Source of the DNA: Mermis nigrescens
Taxonomy: Eukaryota; Nematoda; Enoplea; Mermithida; Mermithidae
Assembly: GCA_036768485.1 (NCBI GenBank)
Contig: JAVLUZ010000154.1
Location: forward strand, 37,152,042-37,216,041
Length of the DNA: 64,000 nt
Reading direction: 5' to 3'
In this document: positions 48,321-59,212 of the stretch, in pieces
Position numbering within the stretch: position 1 is the first letter of the stretch
Layout of the letters: each line of letters opens with the position of its first letter
Program-made: the position numbers and the translations under genes
The notes under the pieces: model-generated
Seen by the model: only the letters and a program-made list of their open reading frames with translations
Database searches by the model: none
What the model was told of the DNA's origin: nothing

Positions 48321-50089
48321 GTGTACATTATGCGAAAAATGCATTAGCCGCAGGTCCGTGCGAATGATTTTTTCCTCTACTCCCCCTTTGTTTTTTTAGC
48401 CAAAAATTGCAAAAAATTTTCGGCGCTTCGAGCCGAGTTTTACAATTATAATTAGAGTCCATTTAGTCCCAAGCGCGCAGTCTAAACACTCCATTTTTAG
48501 TCTTTATGCAACCTATAGCGTATTTTGCATAGGTTTTATGCGTAAAATGAGATTTAATCAAGAAGGATTCTTACTATATTTAAGGTATCGGTGTAGCCAA
48601 ATGTACAAAATTTACACAGCTTTAGTGGTCGTAAAACGTCTTATTCAATTCATCTTTTGGTCTCCTTTATGTTTTAAAAAATTTTGGTCGTGCCCCCTTC
48701 CCGGAACGAAATCCTGGATACGGGCCAGATTAGCCGGGTTTGCATTATCCGAATTCGATTGTATTTTGCGAAATTTCTTTCTTTCTTTGGCGGCTTATTG
48801 AAGGAGCTACTTTAACTTTGACCGATACTGCAACAAAATCAGATTGGACAGAATAAGCTCACTTCAAGAATTCATAAGAATCAATGCGCTTGCGAACATT
48901 AATGCGAACAGCATCAAATATTGTTTCTTTTCAACTTTTTGCCTTATCTTTCTAGCTGATAGAGCATTTTCAACTTAATCATGTGACTTGATACCTTACT
49001 GAATGAAATGCAGTTTCAAAACAACGATTTATTGAGCCATTGAGAGGTGCAAACTGCACTGTTTACATATATTTAGGACCGAAAATTAATCTTTCAAAAA
49101 ATAAACCAAAAACAAAACCATGGCGATTTTGAAAGCAAAAAGTAAAAAAAACAAACAAAAAACCAAAGCCGGCTAACCCTGAAGAGATTAAGTAGGGTAA
49201 AGCGGAGCAGGGCGACTTTGATGAATTTCGCTGAAAATTTCGCAATCAATTTGTAGGCGAATTTGAATTGAATTTTTCGCTGCGTTTAATCGTGCAATTA
49301 TTATGCTCTACTTGCTCTGATGAATTTATTGAAATCGCATTAATGCGAAGTTCAGTAGCCTACGAAAATTTCAACATATCGTTTTTCAATGAAGAAGAAA
49401 ATATTGTTTTTTCGCCTTCCTTCTCTATCCAAATTTTTCCTACCTCATGGCTTTCCCATATGCTGAATTTAAACTTAAAAGATTTATTTTTTTGACTCAC
49501 AACACAAGATTTGGTGCTGAAATTTGTCGAGTTTTTGTGACGACTTTGATGGCAGTTTGGGTGACTTTGATTACCATTTTCTAAGCGTATGCTCCGTGCT
49601 TAAAGCGAATTCGAAATGTTTTGCGACTTTTTTTAAAAAAATATTATTGTAATATTACTTGCTTCCCCGATAGGAGGTAATAAATTTATATATTTAGTCA
49701 TATGAATTTTCAGATTTCCTATAAGCATGTGTAATTTCGCTACGCACGCGTGTTTTAATTTGCATAGGTCATCAAAATTACCCGCCGTGGTCATCAAAGT
49801 CACTCACACGAATTCAATACATAGCTAAGCGGGTACTATACCCTCATATTTCTTGTGCAACAAATTTTTCTTATTTAGCTTTGACTTATACCTTGTAGTG
49901 CGTGCAACTTTCTCAAACACTTTTTTCATAAGCGAGGTTTTAACCTATTTAGAAACTAGTATCTGACGCACGTGTGCTACTAAATCTAATCTCACATCTT
50001 ATTTGAAGGTTAATTCGAGATTTAACATTTTGTTATTATGGCTTTGTAGCGTTTAATACCGACGTGTCTATTCTGACGACTTCGTCTTA
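48321..50089. other. Intergenic upstream of the J-domain gene
   Basis: Contains CGGCGCTTCGAGCCG (about 48420), and GACTTTGAT at about 49214, 49547 and 49563 with its complement at 49793. No coding exon is recognised. Promoter elements could not be picked out. Confidence 0.4.
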
Positions 50090-50662
50090 ATGATACGTAG
50101 AAAAGCCGCCAATTTATTCAGCTACCCCATGCATCCACTTTTTACGATTATTGATGAAACGGCTCTCTGCCAGGCTATTTATAGCAAAATGTTGTATAGT
50201 TCCAAATCTCAAAGTTCTTTGAATTTTTACGAGGTTCTAAATATTAAACCTGAAGCCACTCAGCAGGAAATTAAAAGTGCGTACTATTCCTTGTGCAAAG
50301 AATTTCATCCCGATTCAACTGCTGTGAAAGATTTCGATGCTGCTGCAATGAAATTCTTGCAAGTTAGTCAAGCATATGAAACTTTGTCGAACAATGACTT
50401 GAGGGCTCGTTATGATGAGAACCTAGGCCTTCATAGTATTGATTACACAGGAATTCATCCGAGCACTAGTAGGAGGACACAAGAAGACATTGCCAGAGAT
50501 TTGAAGATGTATGCGCAGTTTCGTAGCAATTGGAGGAAACAGTCTAGTCGGCAGCAAAGTAGCTACAATGAAAATTATGGGAGCGCATTCCAGGAAGTAA
50601 CGAATCATTTGTCGATTATTACTGGATTTTTATTTGCTTTTTCATTTATTTTAATAACTTGA
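50090..50662 (+). CDS. J-domain (DnaJ/Hsp40) protein with C-terminal membrane anchor
   Basis: An uninterrupted 190-codon gene. Residues about 45-112 form a J domain: NFYEVLNIKPEATQQEIKSA opens helix I/II, the HPD motif that stimulates Hsp70 ATPase is at residues 73-75 (KEFHPDS), and FLQVSQAYETLSNNDLRARY closes helices III/IV. No Gly/Phe or zinc-finger region follows, so it is type III (DNAJC). A hydrophobic C-terminal segment (IITGFLFAFSFILIT, 176-190) suggests tail anchoring. The basic N-terminus (MIRRKAANLF) could target mitochondria, resembling DNAJC30-like proteins, but that is inference. The start is the first ATG of the frame. A mariner element begins 27 bp after the stop codon, so the 3' UTR or polyadenylation site may be transposon-derived. 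Confidence 0.88.
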   Translation: MIRRKAANLFSYPMHPLFTIIDETALCQAIYSKMLYSSKSQSSLNFYEVLNIKPEATQQEIKSAYYSLCKEFHPDSTAVKDFDAAAMKFLQVSQAYETLSNNDLRARYDENLGLHSIDYTGIHPSTSRRTQEDIARDLKMYAQFRSNWRKQSSRQQSSYNENYGSAFQEVTNHLSIITGFLFAFSFILIT

Positions 50663-50723
50663 TATTACTCGATAACTTGACTGTATTAACGGGTGTCCCC
50701 TAAAAATCCGGAATTTTTTCAAA

Positions 50724-51012
50724 GGCTAATTTATTGCACAAACAGAAACAAAAACTCAACAAGTAATATATCAACAAAAAGAGCATTAAAAGCCTAATAG
50801 ATCACACTCAATCGCGAGCTTCAATAACTCCATTGCGTTGCACTGTGTCAAGTCTTTTCCTAGTACTCAAAGTTAGCTTTTGTACAACATTTTGATCAAC
50901 TTTCTTTAAACAATACTTTTACTTTTTGTTCGAATTTGGCTTTTTTGTTGAATTTAACACTAGAAGGAGCATTAGATGCGTTTTTCGTGTAAAATCCACT
51001 GTTACCAATAAG
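50724..51012 (-). pseudogene. Mariner transposase, 3' part
   Basis: Minus-strand reading gives GFYTKNASNAPSSVKFNKKA then KFEQKV, the stretch that follows the first catalytic Asp in mariner transposases. The frame then breaks and resumes at the extreme C-terminus (LKKVDQNVVQKLTLSTRK to NGVIEARD, stop). The segment with the remaining catalytic acids is missing, so the transposase is inactive. Confidence 0.7.
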
Positions 51013-51479
51013 CATAGGTGGACAAAGGCGGGTCTCCCAGATGATACCGGCGGCCAAAAATTATGGTTGGTTGCCGGTTCGAAAAAGGGTTGTTTTGGAA
51101 TATGTCACCTCATAACTTTTTTGAAACGTTCTGCAAGTCTGCATGCATCATTTGCGCTTGTTTTATCCGTCCCAATTTACTCGCATTTAGAATCATCAGT
51201 CAATACACTAATTGTTTACAACTATAGTTTTTAGAGTTTGCATTGTGTTCACTTCTGGAAAATTTGTTTAGGCCTTTTTGTCATTCTCAGCTCAATTACG
51301 CAAATTTTTCAAGGACATGACAACTACCGCAACAAAATTGGCCTTATGGAAAATTTGTACCCTTTCCTTTTAGTCCAATTAAGCAGCCTCTTTATAAATA
51401 AACAATGTAATGATTAAGCATATCTGCCAAATAGTGCGGGAAAATTTTGGTCTTCTTATTTTTTAAAACATCAATAAAT

Positions 51480-52650
51480 ATTACATCTGGCACGAAGCGC
51501 CAAAGAATCTTGACCTTCTATCCTTTCCAGCTCAATATGATGGCTTTTCGAAGATACGAGTATAAAACTCATTTTGCAGCCCTAATCATCCTCAAACTTC
51601 GCTTAGGTATTTAAATGCTTTTTTCATGCGAAACAGGAAATAAAAATATTAAATCCAGCAGAAATATTGATAATTTCACATTCAGCTCAACTTTAGGAAT
51701 TTATAAAAACAGACGTATGAATAAATTAGTAAATTCGGCACCATTAATGGAATATTATGGCATTTCCATATCTTCGACTTCATTTTGAGGAATTCAGAGT
51801 TGATAAGGAAAAGGTTTAATTCCGGTAGATTTTTGTCCTCTGAACTTTTACAGCAGCTATAAAACTTTAACCCAGTACAAAAATATATTCGACTAAACAG
51901 CCCGGTATCCAGGATCCAAAGTGGATCGCAAACTTTGAAGTCAGATATATCGAGAACCATTAGGAGATAGGCGAAAATAAACGCATTTTTGAGCATTTCT
52001 CAAAGAGCTCTAAACAATGGCGAAGGAAAATTTTTAAAATATTTTTTCTCTTTTAAACTCAATTTTGCAGCCTTATAAGACAGATAGTGCAGAAACGTGC
52101 ATATTATAAGACTATTGCGCGAAGCGCCGAAAATTTTTGACGTCCTTATCCCCTTAAGCTGAATTTTGAAGCTTTCTGAATATAGACAGTGCTTAAATAA
52201 TATATGGCGCGAAGCGCCAGAACTCTTTTAGGCTCAAATTTGCATGTTTCTCGATATAAATAATCGAGTATCATGCCTGGCGTGTAGCGCCGAAAGTTTT
52301 TAAGATTTCTACACTTTAACCTAAATTTTGCAATTTTCTAAACAGCAATGCAATAATTATAGTTTGCACGAAGCGCCGGAATTTTTCGATTTTTTCATCT
52401 GTTTAAGCACAATTGTGCAGCTTTCTGAATGTATGCAATGGAAATTATATTTGGCGCGAAGCACTGGAAATTTTCGATACATTTACTCTCTTATGCTCAC
52501 TTTTGCAGGTTTCCGTATATAAGCAATGCAGTAATTATATTTGGCGCAAAGCGTCGGAAAATTTGTGCGTTTTTATGCTGTTAAGCTCAATTTGGCACCT
52601 TTCTGAAGATAAGAAATGCAACAAATATGTGCATTCAATGTTTGACTTCA
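51480..52650 (+). repeat. Tandem array of about 85-bp units with a palindromic core
   Basis: Cores at about 52114, 52206, 52281, 52365, 52455 and 52541 are spaced 75-92 bp. Each unit reads roughly TTGGCGCGAAGCGCCGGAAA, a T-rich stretch, TTAAGCTCAATTTTGCAGC, TTTCTGAATATA, GCAATGCA. The 13-bp core GGCGCGAAGCGCC is a 5-bp stem with a GAA loop. Looser copies continue to about 55080. Units are diverged, so the array is old. Confidence 0.8.
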
Positions 52651-53641
52651 GCCTTAAATGCCAAGCCCCAGTAGTGGGTCTTATGCCCTGACGCCAGCGC
52701 CGATTGACATACCTTTATTCAGTGTTTTTTATACAAGGTCCCTTCGTACAAATGCGACGACGGTCCCAAAAGTTTTTCAATTTATAGGTTTCTAAAGATG
52801 AAAAATACGGAAGAGCCAAAAAAATTTTGATATTTTTATTTATTTTCAAGCAGATTTTGCGGCCTTTTTATTGACAAATAATTTAGAAAATTCGAAAAAT
52901 TTTATTATTTCTACAGTCCTTAACACAATTTCAAAGTTTTGTGAACTGATAAAACAAAAAATTGCCAAATTTGTGCGAAACAATTTTGACATATTTATCA
53001 TAAGTTCAGGTCAAGTTTAGTCATCCAATAAATAAACAGTGTAGACAACTTTTATAACAAAGTGCCTGAATCTTTTGGCTGATTCAAACTTTTAAACTCA
53101 ATGCTGGAGGTTTATAGAGAGAAAAAACACAGTAATCGACGCGACGTGCCGGAAAACATTGACGTTTTTGAATTCGCTCAATCAATGTTTACAGCTATAA
53201 ATGCATACCGAACAGACAAAATTTCGGAAATTTCTTGAAATTCTGACTTTTCTACTGATTTTGTCCTACCAGAAATCTTTGTCTTTCACAAAGACGGTCC
53301 TAAAAAGTCCTAATAGATCGGAAAAAATCTTTGCCGAATACAAAACTAGGCCTTTTGCCCAAGATGTCTTTGTAAATTGAACAAAAATTGCCCCACAATT
53401 TTTTTGTGGGCCTCAATTTTGTCTGGTACATTACCCGACCCGTATCCGAGGATTTAAGTTCAGGAAGGGTCTCCCGAATTTGAGAATGTAAATAATGCGC
53501 TGAGAAGCTATTTTATTTGATGACACGAATTTTCAAAGTGTTTTGCCTTTTTGGCTCAGTTTTGCAGCCTGTAATAATAAAAGAATTATAGCGCTTTACT
53601 CTTTCACAATCTATTTTAAAGCCTTACACTAATTCTGCAAC

Positions 53642-53935
53642 CAGTGGCGGATCTAGGACTTCCGTAAGAAGGCATGCCCGTATTCCATTTTCCGAAAACA
53701 GCCAAAACAGGTCCAAAAAATGGCCTTCACCAGGCACGTAGCTTTGGGGGGAAAGACGGGACTAGTCCCCCTTTCTAAATTTTGAAAGTACGAGTATTTT
53801 TTACATGGGTCCCTAATGGAAAATTAAAAATTCTTGAAGCGTACCTATTTGAAAAATCGCCAAAATAGATTTCAGCATACTTTTGAGCTAATAGGCCCAA
53901 AATTTTCGGCGCTTTGCGCCAAACTTATTGTTAGT
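53642..53935 (+). repeat. Fragments of hAT-like elements inside the giant element
   Basis: CAGTGGCGGATCTAGG at 53642 matches the left end of the 26658 element. GGCACGTAGCTTTGGGGGG onwards aligns with 35340-35530, ending in CGGCGCTTTGCGCC. Confidence 0.6.
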
Positions 53936-55126
53936 TGCATAACTTTTGACTTCTAAACAGCCCATCTTTAGGTATAAAATGAAGAAATAAGTCAAAATTT
54001 TCTGACGCTTCACAGAATTATTTACTGTTCACATAAGTTTTGTTTGCAATCTACCTGAATTGATTATAGAACAATTTAAACAATTTTTCAGCAGGGTCGA
54101 ACTTATGTTTGTCGAGAAATCATTTGTGCGGCCAATTTATGCGACACGATTTTTGAAGACAAGTGAAATTGAAATAATTGTTTTCTCTTATGTGTAGGGC
54201 TTGCTGAGAAACGCTCTAAAACACCTCGTCCATCTACAAGTATTTGCTGAAACATCCGACTGCTCTTCTCGTGCAAATGGCATTTTTTCCGCGTTTTACG
54301 TCGTCTACTTTCATTTGAAATCGCTTTCGAAGCAACATTTTTCAAAATTTTTTTGAAGTTTTCGACAATTTTATTTGAAAAATATCATTAAATTTTGTTG
54401 AATTTAGTGGAAATCCAGCGCAAAATTTCGGAAAATTCATGGATTTTAGGCAGAAGGACTTTTAGAAGCTTGAGTTGCTGCTCGATTTCCCGTATTTGTA
54501 GCATTTGATGCGTAGCGTCGAAAATTTTTAAAGGTTATGCATGGATTGAAAATAGAATAAAAGTATGCTGAAATAGCTGTGTCTGCTCTTGAAATCGTTT
54601 TAATTGATTTCTTGAGCGAAAATATGGCTTTTAGACCGCCAAGAAAGTAAATATGTAAATGTCATTAATAGGTATTATCCGGCGTGAGGCGCAGGAAAAA
54701 TTTGAGAAATCAAGATCATTTACGTTCAAGAGTCATTGCAAATTACATATCCATTCTTTATCGCGCCAAGTATGTTGGGCCAATAAAAGGCATGGCGGGG
54801 GGGGCGCCACCCACCCCTTAAATCCTTCCCTGTCTGCAACTATCTGAAGAGAAGCAATTCAAGAAAGTATGTCTGGTGCTGAGCGTGAAAAAATTTCGAT
54901 ATTTCTATTTTTTTGCACTCGATTTTTGCACCTTTTTGCATGATAAAAAATGCAGAAAATTTTATTTGCCGAAAAATTTCATCTGTCGAAAATTGAAATT
55001 GGCTATAAGTACGTTTTGTTAAATTGATGACGCCATGCGCCGGAAATTTAAGTATTTTTATGCTGTGAAACGTATAAAACATTTGTAGTTTTTCAGCTGA
55101 AAAGTTGGAGAAAATTTCAGGATGAA

Positions 55127-56596
55127 AGGTTGATTGGTTCGTCAGTTAGCTGGTTTGTTGATTAAGTGATTTATCGCTTGGTTGGTTGATTCATTGGTTG
55201 GTTAGTTGGTTGATTGGTTGGTTGGTTGGTTGGCTGTTTAGTTGGTTGGTTGGTTAGTTGATGGTTGGTCGATTGTTTGGTTGTTTGGTTGGTTGGTTGG
55301 TAAGTCGGTTCATCGGTTGGTTAGTTAGTTAGTTAGTTAGTTATTTAGTTAGTTACTTAGTTATTTATTTAGTTAGTTAGTTAGTTAGTTAGCTAGTTAG
55401 TTAGTTAGTTAATTAGTTAGTTAGTTAGTTAGTTAGCTAGTTAGCTAATTGGTTGGTTGGTCGGTTGGTTAATTGGTTGCTTAGTTGGTTGGTTGGTTGG
55501 TTAGTTGGCTGTTTGGTTGGTTAGTTGGTTGTTTGGTTAGTTGGTTGGTTGGCTGGTTGGCTGGCTGGTTGGTTTATTGGTTGGTAGGCTGATTAGTTCG
55601 CTGGTTGGTTGACTGGTTGGTTGGTTGGTAGGTTGGTTGGTTAGTTGGTTGATTGGTTGATTGATTGATTGGTTGGTTGGTTGGTTGGTTGGTTGGTTAG
55701 TTGGTTGGTTGTTTAGTTGGTTGGTTGTTTAGTTGGTTGGTTGTTTAGTTGGTTGGTTGGTTGGTTCGTTGGTTCGTTCGTTCGTTGGTTGGTGGGTGGG
55801 TTGGTTGGTTGGCTGGTTGGTTAGTTGGTTGGTTAGTTAGTTGGTTGGTTGGTTAATTAATTGGTTGGTTGGTTTGTTCGTTCGTTGGTTGGTGGGTGAC
55901 TTGGCTGGTTGGTTGGTTAGCCGGTTGGTTGGTTAGTTGGTTGGTTGTTGATTGTTTGGTTGGTTGGTAATTGGTTGGTTGGTTGGCTGTTTAGTTTGCT
56001 ATTGGTTGACTGGTTGGTTGGTTGGTTGGTTGGTTGGTTGGCTGATTAGTTAGCTAGTTAGTTGGTTGGTTAGTTGGTTGGTTGGTTGGTTGGTTGGTTG
56101 GATTGGTTAGTTGGTTAGTTGGTTGGTTAGTTGGTTGGTTGGTTGGTTGGTTAGTTGTTTGGTTGGTGGGTTGGTTGGTTAGCTGGTTGGTTAGCTGGTT
56201 AGTTGGTTGGTTGGTTGGTTGGTTGGCTAGTTGGTTAGTTGGTTGGTTGGTTGTTTGTTTTGTTGGTTGGTTGGTAAGTTGGTTGATTAGTTGGTTAGTT
56301 AGTTAATTAGTTGGTTGGTTAGTTGGTAAGTTGGTTGGTTGTTTGGTTGTTTGGTTGGTTAGTTGAATGTTTGGTTGGTTGGTTGGTTGATAAGTTGGCT
56401 GATTGGCTGGCTGGTTGGTTAGTTAGTTTTTAGTTGAGTGGTTGGTTGGCTGGCTGGCTGGTTGGTTGGTCGGTTGGCTGGTAAGTTGGTTGCTTGGTTA
56501 GTTGGCTGGCTGATTGGTTGGTTGGTTGGTTGGCTAATTGGTTGGTTGGTTGATTGTTTAGTTGTTTGGTTGGTTGGTAAATTGGTTGATCGGTTG

Positions 56597-56632
<36 letters not shown>

Positions 56633-56800
56633 CTTATGTAATTAGTTACTTATAGTTAGTTGATTGGTTGGTTGGTTGGTTGTTTGGTTGGTTGGTTGAT
56701 AAGTTGGTTGATTGGTTGGCTGGTTGGTTAGTTAGTTAGTTAGTTAGTTGGTTGATTGGTTGGTTGGCTGACTGGTTGGTTGGTTGGTTGTTTAGTTGGA
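55127..56800 (+). repeat. 1.7-kb (GGTT)n tetranucleotide array
   Basis: Almost pure GGTT/TTAG repeat with scattered substitutions, all G-runs on the plus strand. A 4-bp unit reads as a 4-residue Trp-Leu-Val-Gly repeat, so long frames appear by chance; they are not genes. GGTTGGTTGGTTGG can fold as a two-tetrad G-quadruplex. Confidence 0.95.
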
Positions 56801-56946
56801 CTACTGATTGGGCTCCATGTCTAAATAATCCATTTACATGTTTTAGTAATCCTACATTGGTTTTGCAGCGTGTATCTTCATTTTTTCACAAAAAAATTCA
56901 GGTGACACCCGCCATTTTCCCAGGTGATACCGAGTGGCCGTCAGGT

Positions 56947-57473
56947 GATACCGGGTTGAACCGGGTTGAACCCATTGTCCAGGTGTGCCAATAAGTGAAG
57001 AATGTGACAGGGTAAAATACGATTCATCGTCCAATACAAAATGTTTGTTACCAAAACGACGAAACAGGCGTCCACACTTTGTTTTGGCTAATGCAATTTG
57101 TTTATCCGATCGTGACGGAATGGTTTGTTTTTTCTATATTGCAATTTTAATTTGTTTCTTACGATTCTATGAATGTAAGACTTGCTAACACCATATTTTT
57201 CAGCCGCCCGACGCACAGAAATAGAGCAACTGTCATTAAATGCAGATTCCAAATGTTCCAGTTTCTTTTAGTAATAATTTTAGCGTTCCGACCAGATCCA
57301 GTGCGTCGAGTGCACTCGTGTCCATCGGAGTATCTCCGTATAATGTCATAAATAGTACTTTTTGGAACACCCTCGTTCTCAAAATGCCTGATCGTAAACT
57401 TCCTCCCTTTGCTAATGCTGATGGAATAAAACTTGAACACACGTGATCGGAGAATGTCCTCGTTTGTACGCAT
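56947..57473 (-). pseudogene. Mariner transposase, 5' part
   Basis: The minus-strand frame from ATG 57473 has a paired-type helix-turn-helix region (FTIRHFENEGVPKSTIYDII, then RRTGSGRNAKI). The frame shifts near 57250, after which RRAAEKYGVSKSYIHRI (second helix-turn-helix) and FVLDDESYFTLSHSSLIG follow. DDESYF carries the first catalytic Asp of the mariner DDE/D domain. The coding sequence is then cut by the hAT-like insertion at 56995. Confidence 0.8.
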
Positions 57474-57740
57474 TTTTTAGAACTCAATGGATAGAAGATT
57501 GAATGAGCTTTGTAATGATATATTGCATTTTACACATTTTTGTAAACTGAAGACATTGTAAACGTTTGAAAAAATTCCGGATTTTTAGGGGACACCCGTT
57601 ATATAGCTTTTGATACTAAAAAATTAAGAAATACTTACTGTTTTTGTCCTCAAAAAGGATGCAAAAAATGTTTCGTCAGCTCAAAATCGCCGGACAGTAC
57701 CTGACTGACTAATTTTACAGGGGTATAATACCCCCATCAC

Positions 57741-57984
57741 CATAGGTGGGCAGCACCGAAATTCTGGGGGAGGGGGTGAAAAATTTTTCAAAGGTCAAAA
57801 AATGGTCTTATAAGTGGTCGTATGGCGAAAAAACACCATTTTTCGACGTTTCTCATCGAGCACTATCCAATGGCATCAAAAAATCGCTAAAAACAAAAAA
57901 AAATTTCAAAATTTCAATTCTGGGGAGGGGGTATTTCAACTTCTGGGGGTTGCATACCACCCAAACCCCCCACGCCCATGTGTG
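57741..57984 (+). mobile_element. hAT-like MITE family B, copy 4
   Basis: CATAGGTGGGCAGC to GCCCATGTGTG, 244 bp, with a perfect 8-bp duplication CCCATCAC. It lies about 140 bp beyond the mariner right end. Confidence 0.9.
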
Positions 57985-58079
57985 CCCATCACCCTTTATG
58001 TGCATGTGCGAGACGATGTGCGGTTCGTTTTTTACCTCTTGTAGGCTTGTAAACGGGAAATAATCAGAGTAATTTCCCA

Positions 58080-58297
58080 GAAGGCTGAGTACTCCCCCAG
58101 AAACCATAATACCCCCAGAATTCAATTTTTGAATTTTTCCTATTTTTTGCAATTTTATGATGCCATTGGATAGTGCTCGATTAGAAACGTTAAAAAACGG
58201 TGTTTTATCGCCATACCACCATTTTCAAGACCATTTTTTTACCTTTGAAAACCTTTGCACTCCCCCCGGAATTTTAATGCCGCCCTGCTCACCTATG
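58080..58297 (-). mobile_element. hAT-like MITE family B, copy 5 (one end lost)
   Basis: Inverted copy with a right end CTCACCTATG. The opposite end has diverged or been lost, and no duplication could be matched. Confidence 0.75.
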
Positions 58298-58332
58298 GTT
58301 ACCTCACCAATCACCACACCACGCCACGCAAC

Positions 58333-58850
58333 CATACGTGGGCAGCATACGTGGGCAGCAAAAAAATTCTGGGGGGGGTGCAAGATTTTTTGAAAGTCAA
58401 AAAATGGCCTTAAAAATGGTGGTAGGGCAATAAAAATACCATTTTTCGACGTTTCTCATCAAGCACTATCCATTGGCATCAAAAAATTGCGGAAAAAACG
58501 AAAAAATTTTCAAAAATTGAATTCTGGGGGGTATTTTGATTTCTGGGGGGGGGGTATTTTGGTTTCTGGGGGGTGCATTGCCCCCCAAACCCCCCCACGC
58601 CCAGGTGTGGTGGGCAGCAAGAAAATTGGGGGGGGGGGTGCAAGATTTTTCAAAGGTCAAAAAATTGCCTTAAGAATGGTGGTATGGCGAAAAAACACCA
58701 TTTTTCGACGTATCTCATCGAGCACTATCCATTGGCATCAAAAAATTGCAAAAGAACAGATTGAATTCTGGGGGGGTATTTTGATTTCTGGGAGGCGTAT
58801 TTTGGTTTCTCGGGGGATGCATACCCCCCGAACCCCCACGCCCAGGTGTG
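58333..58850 (+). mobile_element. hAT-like MITE family B, tandem dimer (copies 6 and 7)
   Basis: Two head-to-tail copies (about 58333-58609 and 58610-58850) share one pair of perfect 8-bp flanks CACGCAAC (58325-58332 and 58851-58858). The left end starts with a doubled CATACGTGGGCAG, so the dimer appears to have inserted as a unit. Confidence 0.88.
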
Positions 58851-59005
58851 CACGCAACCTTCTCAAACTCTGACGTTCTGACGCACATTATTGAAAAATC
58901 AGACAGCTGCTAAATCGATTTATTAGTTATGAATCGGGATAGGAACAGTGTGATCGAAAGCATAATTACATTTTATATTATAACAACTATTCACCTTCGA
59001 GCTTA

Positions 59006-59212
59006 TATGGGCAAGACCCAAATTTTGGGTGTCAGGGTTAGGTCCAAAAATTTCCAGAGATCGAAAAATTGGTGATGGCCAGAAAAAGAGCTATTTTAAC
59101 GTTTCACGTCAAGCTCTATCAATTGGCATAAAAATTGCGAAGAAAGAAAAAAATTTCAAAAACTCAATTCAAGGGGTATTTTGAATTTCGATTTGGAACG
59201 CTCATGTGTGCC
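59006..59212 (+). mobile_element. hAT-like MITE family B, degenerate copy 8
   Basis: The core AACGTTTCACGTCAAGCTCT, ATCAATTGGCATAAAA is recognisable, and the end reads CGCTCATGTGTG. The left end is lost. Confidence 0.6.

Larger units (their letters stand above)
51013..56987. mobile_element. Giant non-autonomous hAT-like element, 5,975 bp
   Basis: Left end CATAGGTGGACAAAGG and right end CCATTGTCCAGGTGTG are inverted repeats (CAYASSTGGACAA). The flanks carry a perfect 8-bp duplication CCAATAAG at 51005-51012 and 56988-56995, inside the mariner transposase gene. Removing the insert and one duplicate restores a continuous local reading frame. Subterminal CAGGTGATACC-type words occur three times near the right end and once (CAGATGATACC) near the left, like hAT transposase-binding repeats. 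The interior holds an array of about 85-bp units with GGCGC hairpins, older hAT-like fragments and 1.7 kb of GGTT repeat. No transposase frame is visible, so mobilisation in trans is inferred. Confidence 0.85.
50689..57599 (-). mobile_element. Tc1/mariner element relic, interrupted by a 6-kb insertion
   Basis: Perfect 35-bp terminal inverted repeats at 50689-50723 and 57565-57599 (ACGGGTGTCCCCTAAAAATC inward), with TA duplicated at 50687-50688 and 57600-57601. Without the inserted 51013-56987 segment the element would be about 0.93 kb. The transposase reads on the minus strand from the right end. It is frameshifted and its central part is deleted. Confidence 0.9.

Noticed and set aside
56082..56306. 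Long frame reading Trp-Leu-Val-Gly repeats
   Set aside because: It is the automatic translation of a GGTT tetranucleotide repeat, which stays open in every frame.
58487..58873. 128-codon frame in the MITE cluster
   Set aside because: It spans the MITE dimer; the Gly-rich sequence comes from poly-G tracts in the repeats.
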